Positions 62,083 through 64,000 of a stretch of 64,000 bases of DNA are shown one piece after another. The stretch spans positions 62,001 through 126,000 of the forward strand of contig JAEWAQ010000058.1 of assembly GCA_023391635.1 (NCBI GenBank), read 5' to 3'. The stretch comes from Bacillota bacterium (lineage in GTDB: Bacteria > Bacillota > Bacilli > Paenibacillales > Paenibacillaceae). How positions within the stretch are numbered: the stretch's first letter is position 1; the number at the start of each line of letters is the position of its first letter. The translations under genes and the position numbers were made by a program. The notes under the pieces were generated by a model. That model was not told where the DNA came from, searched no databases, and was given only the letters and a program-made list of their open reading frames with translations.

Positions 62083-63447
62083 ATGGAAGAGGTGAAGCGC
62101 GCATGGTTAACCGTCGATTGCGCAGCGAGTGACATGCGTATCGTGCAGCATCATTACCGGACGCGTCGGGAACCGCTGATGACGCCGTTCGGTTTCAAAG
62201 GCAGATTTGTGCGGGAGTTATGGCAACCGCACGTACATCTTCAGGACGAGTCGGGCCGTTCGGCTGTCGGCATGGGCGTTCAAAGCCCGCTTTGGTGCGA
62301 CGCGGCCATGTTCGCGCGGTTGGGCGAGACCGAAAGCAACGACTGGATGGAACGGCTGACGCGATATGCGTTAACCGCGGCTGCGGAACTGGAATTCAAG
62401 CACCCGCTCGATCTGATGGACCAACTCGTTCCGATCGTTTACCGGCATGCGGCCGACCGGCTCGGCCATGATCGAATCAGCCGCACGTTCGTGCTAAACG
62501 CCGTGACCTGCATCGACCATGCGGCTTGGTCCCTCTATGCGCAATCCTGCGGAGAAGTTTCCTTGTTCCGTCTGGTGCCCGATCCCTGGAAAGGCGGATT
62601 GCCGCATCGGCATTCCGCGACGGCCAGCATTCCGGTCATTCCGTACGGCATGACCGGCGGCGAGATCGCCAAGCTGCTGGAAGCCGGGTACTTCGTGCTC
62701 AAGATCAAGCTCGGCTCGGACCCCGAAGGCGACGGCGATCCCGTGAAGATGCTGGAATGGGATCAGGCCCGGCTTGCCCAGATTCACGAGCTGGCCAACC
62801 GATACGAGGCGCAGGGCCATGCGGACAACTCCATTGTTTATTACTTGGACGCGAATGGAAGATACGACAGGAAAGAACGGTTGCTGCGGCTGCTCGAACA
62901 CGCTCAATCGATCGGAGCATGGGACCGGCTTGTCTTATTCGAGGAACCGCTGCCCGAAACCAATCAGGAAGATTTGCGCGACATTCCCGTTCGGTTCGCG
63001 GCGGATGAACGCGTGCATAGCGAACAGGATGCGCTGATCTGCCTGCAGCAGGGCTATCGGGCATTCGCCCTGAAGCCGGTCGCCAAGACGATGAGCTTCA
63101 GTCTGCAAATCGCCAGATTGGCTGCCGAGCATCAGGCCCCTTGTTTCTGCGCCGACCTGACCGCCAGCCCCGTGCTCGTCGATTGGACCAAGCTTCTCTC
63201 CGGCCATTTGGCGCCGCTGCCCGGGTTCCGCGGGGGGTTGACGGAAACGAACGGCGCCCAAAACTACAAGCGGTGGGCAGAAATGCGTTCCGAACACCCG
63301 ATGAGGGGCGCTTCGTGGACCCAAGCCCGGCAAGGCTCGTTCGAACTGTCGGAGCGGTTCTATGCTTGCAGCGGAGGCGCGCTTCTGCATGGCGACGGAA
63401 GCTCGGTTACGGATAAGTCGACTTACGGGAAGGAGGGGCAGCCATGA
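62083..63447 (+). CDS. Enolase-superfamily enzyme (mandelate racemase/muconate lactonizing type)
   Basis: A 454-residue protein with the enolase fold: an N-terminal capping domain (~1-180) and a barrel. LKIKLGS (~205) carries the K-x-K base motif; YYLDANGRYD, LFEEPLPE and FAADERVHS hold the three metal ligands in usual order; FALKPVAK lies on the next strand. It would abstract a proton alpha to a carboxylate to racemise, cyclise or dehydrate an acid sugar or amino-acid derivative. The start is taken as ATG 62083 (CAGGAG 5 bases before); the ATGs at 62053 and 62080 are alternatives. The stop overlaps the oxidoreductase gene (ATGA). Confidence 0.8.
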   Translation: MEEVKRAWLTVDCAASDMRIVQHHYRTRREPLMTPFGFKGRFVRELWQPHVHLQDESGRSAVGMGVQSPLWCDAAMFARLGETESNDWMERLTRYALTAAAELEFKHPLDLMDQLVPIVYRHAADRLGHDRISRTFVLNAVTCIDHAAWSLYAQSCGEVSLFRLVPDPWKGGLPHRHSATASIPVIPYGMTGGEIAKLLEAGYFVLKIKLGSDPEGDGDPVKMLEWDQARLAQIHELANRYEAQGHADNSIVYYLDANGRYDRKERLLRLLEHAQSIGAWDRLVLFEEPLPETNQEDLRDIPVRFAADERVHSEQDALICLQQGYRAFALKPVAKTMSFSLQIARLAAEHQAPCFCADLTASPVLVDWTKLLSGHLAPLPGFRGGLTETNGAQNYKRWAEMRSEHPMRGASWTQARQGSFELSERFYACSGGALLHGDGSSVTDKSTYGKEGQP

Positions 63448-64000
63448 CCCGGTTGAAGTTCGGGATTGTGGACCTGGATACTTCCCATCCCGGGGAATTC
63501 GTTCCGATCATCCGATCGATGGGACATGAGGTGACCGCCGTGTACGACAGCGGCACGATATACCCGGCAGGCTATGCGGAAGCATTTGCCGGACAGCACG
63601 GGATCCGCATTGTGGCGGAAAGTCTGGAGAATATGGCCGAACATGTCGACGTGGCCCTGATCTGCGGGTGCAACTGGGACTTGCATGTAGGGCAGGCGCT
63701 GCCGTTCCTGTCCGCCGACAAAGGGATATTGATCGATAAGCCGATGGCGGGGAACATCCGGGACTTGCTCCGAATCGCGGATTTCGCGAAAGACGGCGCC
63801 CGAATCGCGGGCGGTTCCTCCTTGCGGGTCTGCTACGAGGCGCGGGAATGGTCGGAGCTGCACGGATCGTCCGCGAGCTGGGTGTACGGGATAACCGGCT
63901 GCGGAGTGGACGAGTTCAATTACGGGATCCATGGCTATGCGCTGCTTCACGGCCTGCTGGGCAGCGGGTTTGCAAGCGCCCGGTATTTGGGCACTTCCTT
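63444..64000 (+). CDS. Gfo/Idh/MocA-family oxidoreductase (3' end outside window)
   Basis: 185 codons are visible before the right edge. The N-terminus is a Rossmann-like domain (LKFGIVDLDTSHPGEFVPII, with the dinucleotide loop altered: D-L-D-T-S-H instead of G-x-G-x-x-G). VDVALICGCN and ILIDKPMAGN correspond to the conserved E-K-P segment, read here as D-K-P. An NAD(P)-dependent sugar-type oxidoreductase is likely, but the altered glycine loop makes cofactor use uncertain. The ATG overlaps the previous stop with GGAGGGGC upstream, so it is co-translated with the enolase-superfamily enzyme. Confidence 0.75.
   Translation, partial: MTRLKFGIVDLDTSHPGEFVPIIRSMGHEVTAVYDSGTIYPAGYAEAFAGQHGIRIVAESLENMAEHVDVALICGCNWDLHVGQALPFLSADKGILIDKPMAGNIRDLLRIADFAKDGARIAGGSSLRVCYEAREWSELHGSSASWVYGITGCGVDEFNYGIHGYALLHGLLGSGFASARYLGTS

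Overview
The window looks like chromosome of a Paenibacillaceae bacterium (Paenibacillus or Cohnella type). It has moderate-to-high GC, strong AGGAGG-type ribosome binding sites and frequent GTG/TTG starts. It also has the genus-typical mix of CUT1 sugar transporters without their own ATPase, YesM/YesN-type two-component pairs, membrane-anchored AraC regulators and many glycan-active enzymes. I see no rRNA, tRNA, CRISPR array or intact mobile element.

Layout. Positions 1-13267: an unrecognised probable glycan enzyme, an AraC regulator divergent from a GH63-like glycosidase, a membrane AraC regulator, a lipoprotein/permease/permease transporter and two metallophosphoesterases. Positions 13434-21120: a large hybrid histidine kinase with two kinase modules, a UPF0316 membrane protein, a phosphodiesterase-like enzyme, a TetM-like ribosomal GTPase, a small HTH protein and a peptide deformylase. 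Positions 21237-23766: a tightly coupled, A/T-richer three-gene operon of an ATPase with Walker motifs, a PIN-like nuclease and an RNA ligase. This is my leading candidate for an undescribed system, probably defence or RNA damage and repair. Positions 23879-26936: GlpP, a block of degenerate 52-nt repeats, a strong terminator, a HAD phosphatase and a metallophosphoesterase.

Positions 27067-35732: a glycan-degradation operon (GH110-like beta-helix, GH36-like enzyme, sialate O-acetylesterase-like enzyme) followed by a YesM/YesN pair. Positions 36094-44394: permease, permease, binding protein, kinase, response regulator, HAD phosphatase (apparently starting at CTG) and metallophosphoesterase. 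Positions 44395-45858: an IS3 transposase remnant, inverted copies of an intergenic repeat, and an AbiE-type module whose nucleotidyltransferase is frameshifted. Positions 45981-55669: a third transporter followed by a GntR-regulated catabolic cluster (FGGY kinase, SDR, SIS protein, FAD oxidoreductase, creatininase-like hydrolase) with two copies of a 16-bp palindromic operator. Positions 55872-64000: threonine synthase on the minus strand, then RidA, an MlrC-like M81 protein, a membrane AraC regulator, an enolase-superfamily enzyme and a truncated Gfo/Idh/MocA oxidoreductase.

The genes mostly form self-contained 'sense, import, break down' units. Each transporter imports an oligosaccharide or polyol-type solute and must borrow a shared MsmX/UgpC-type ATPase from elsewhere. 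The neighbouring regulators probably sense the solute, and the glycosidases, phosphatases and oxidoreductases process it. Recurrent pairing of transporters with metallophosphoesterases and HAD phosphatases suggests that some substrates are phosphorylated or phosphodiester-linked. All functions are inferred from sequence motifs and context; no database search was run.
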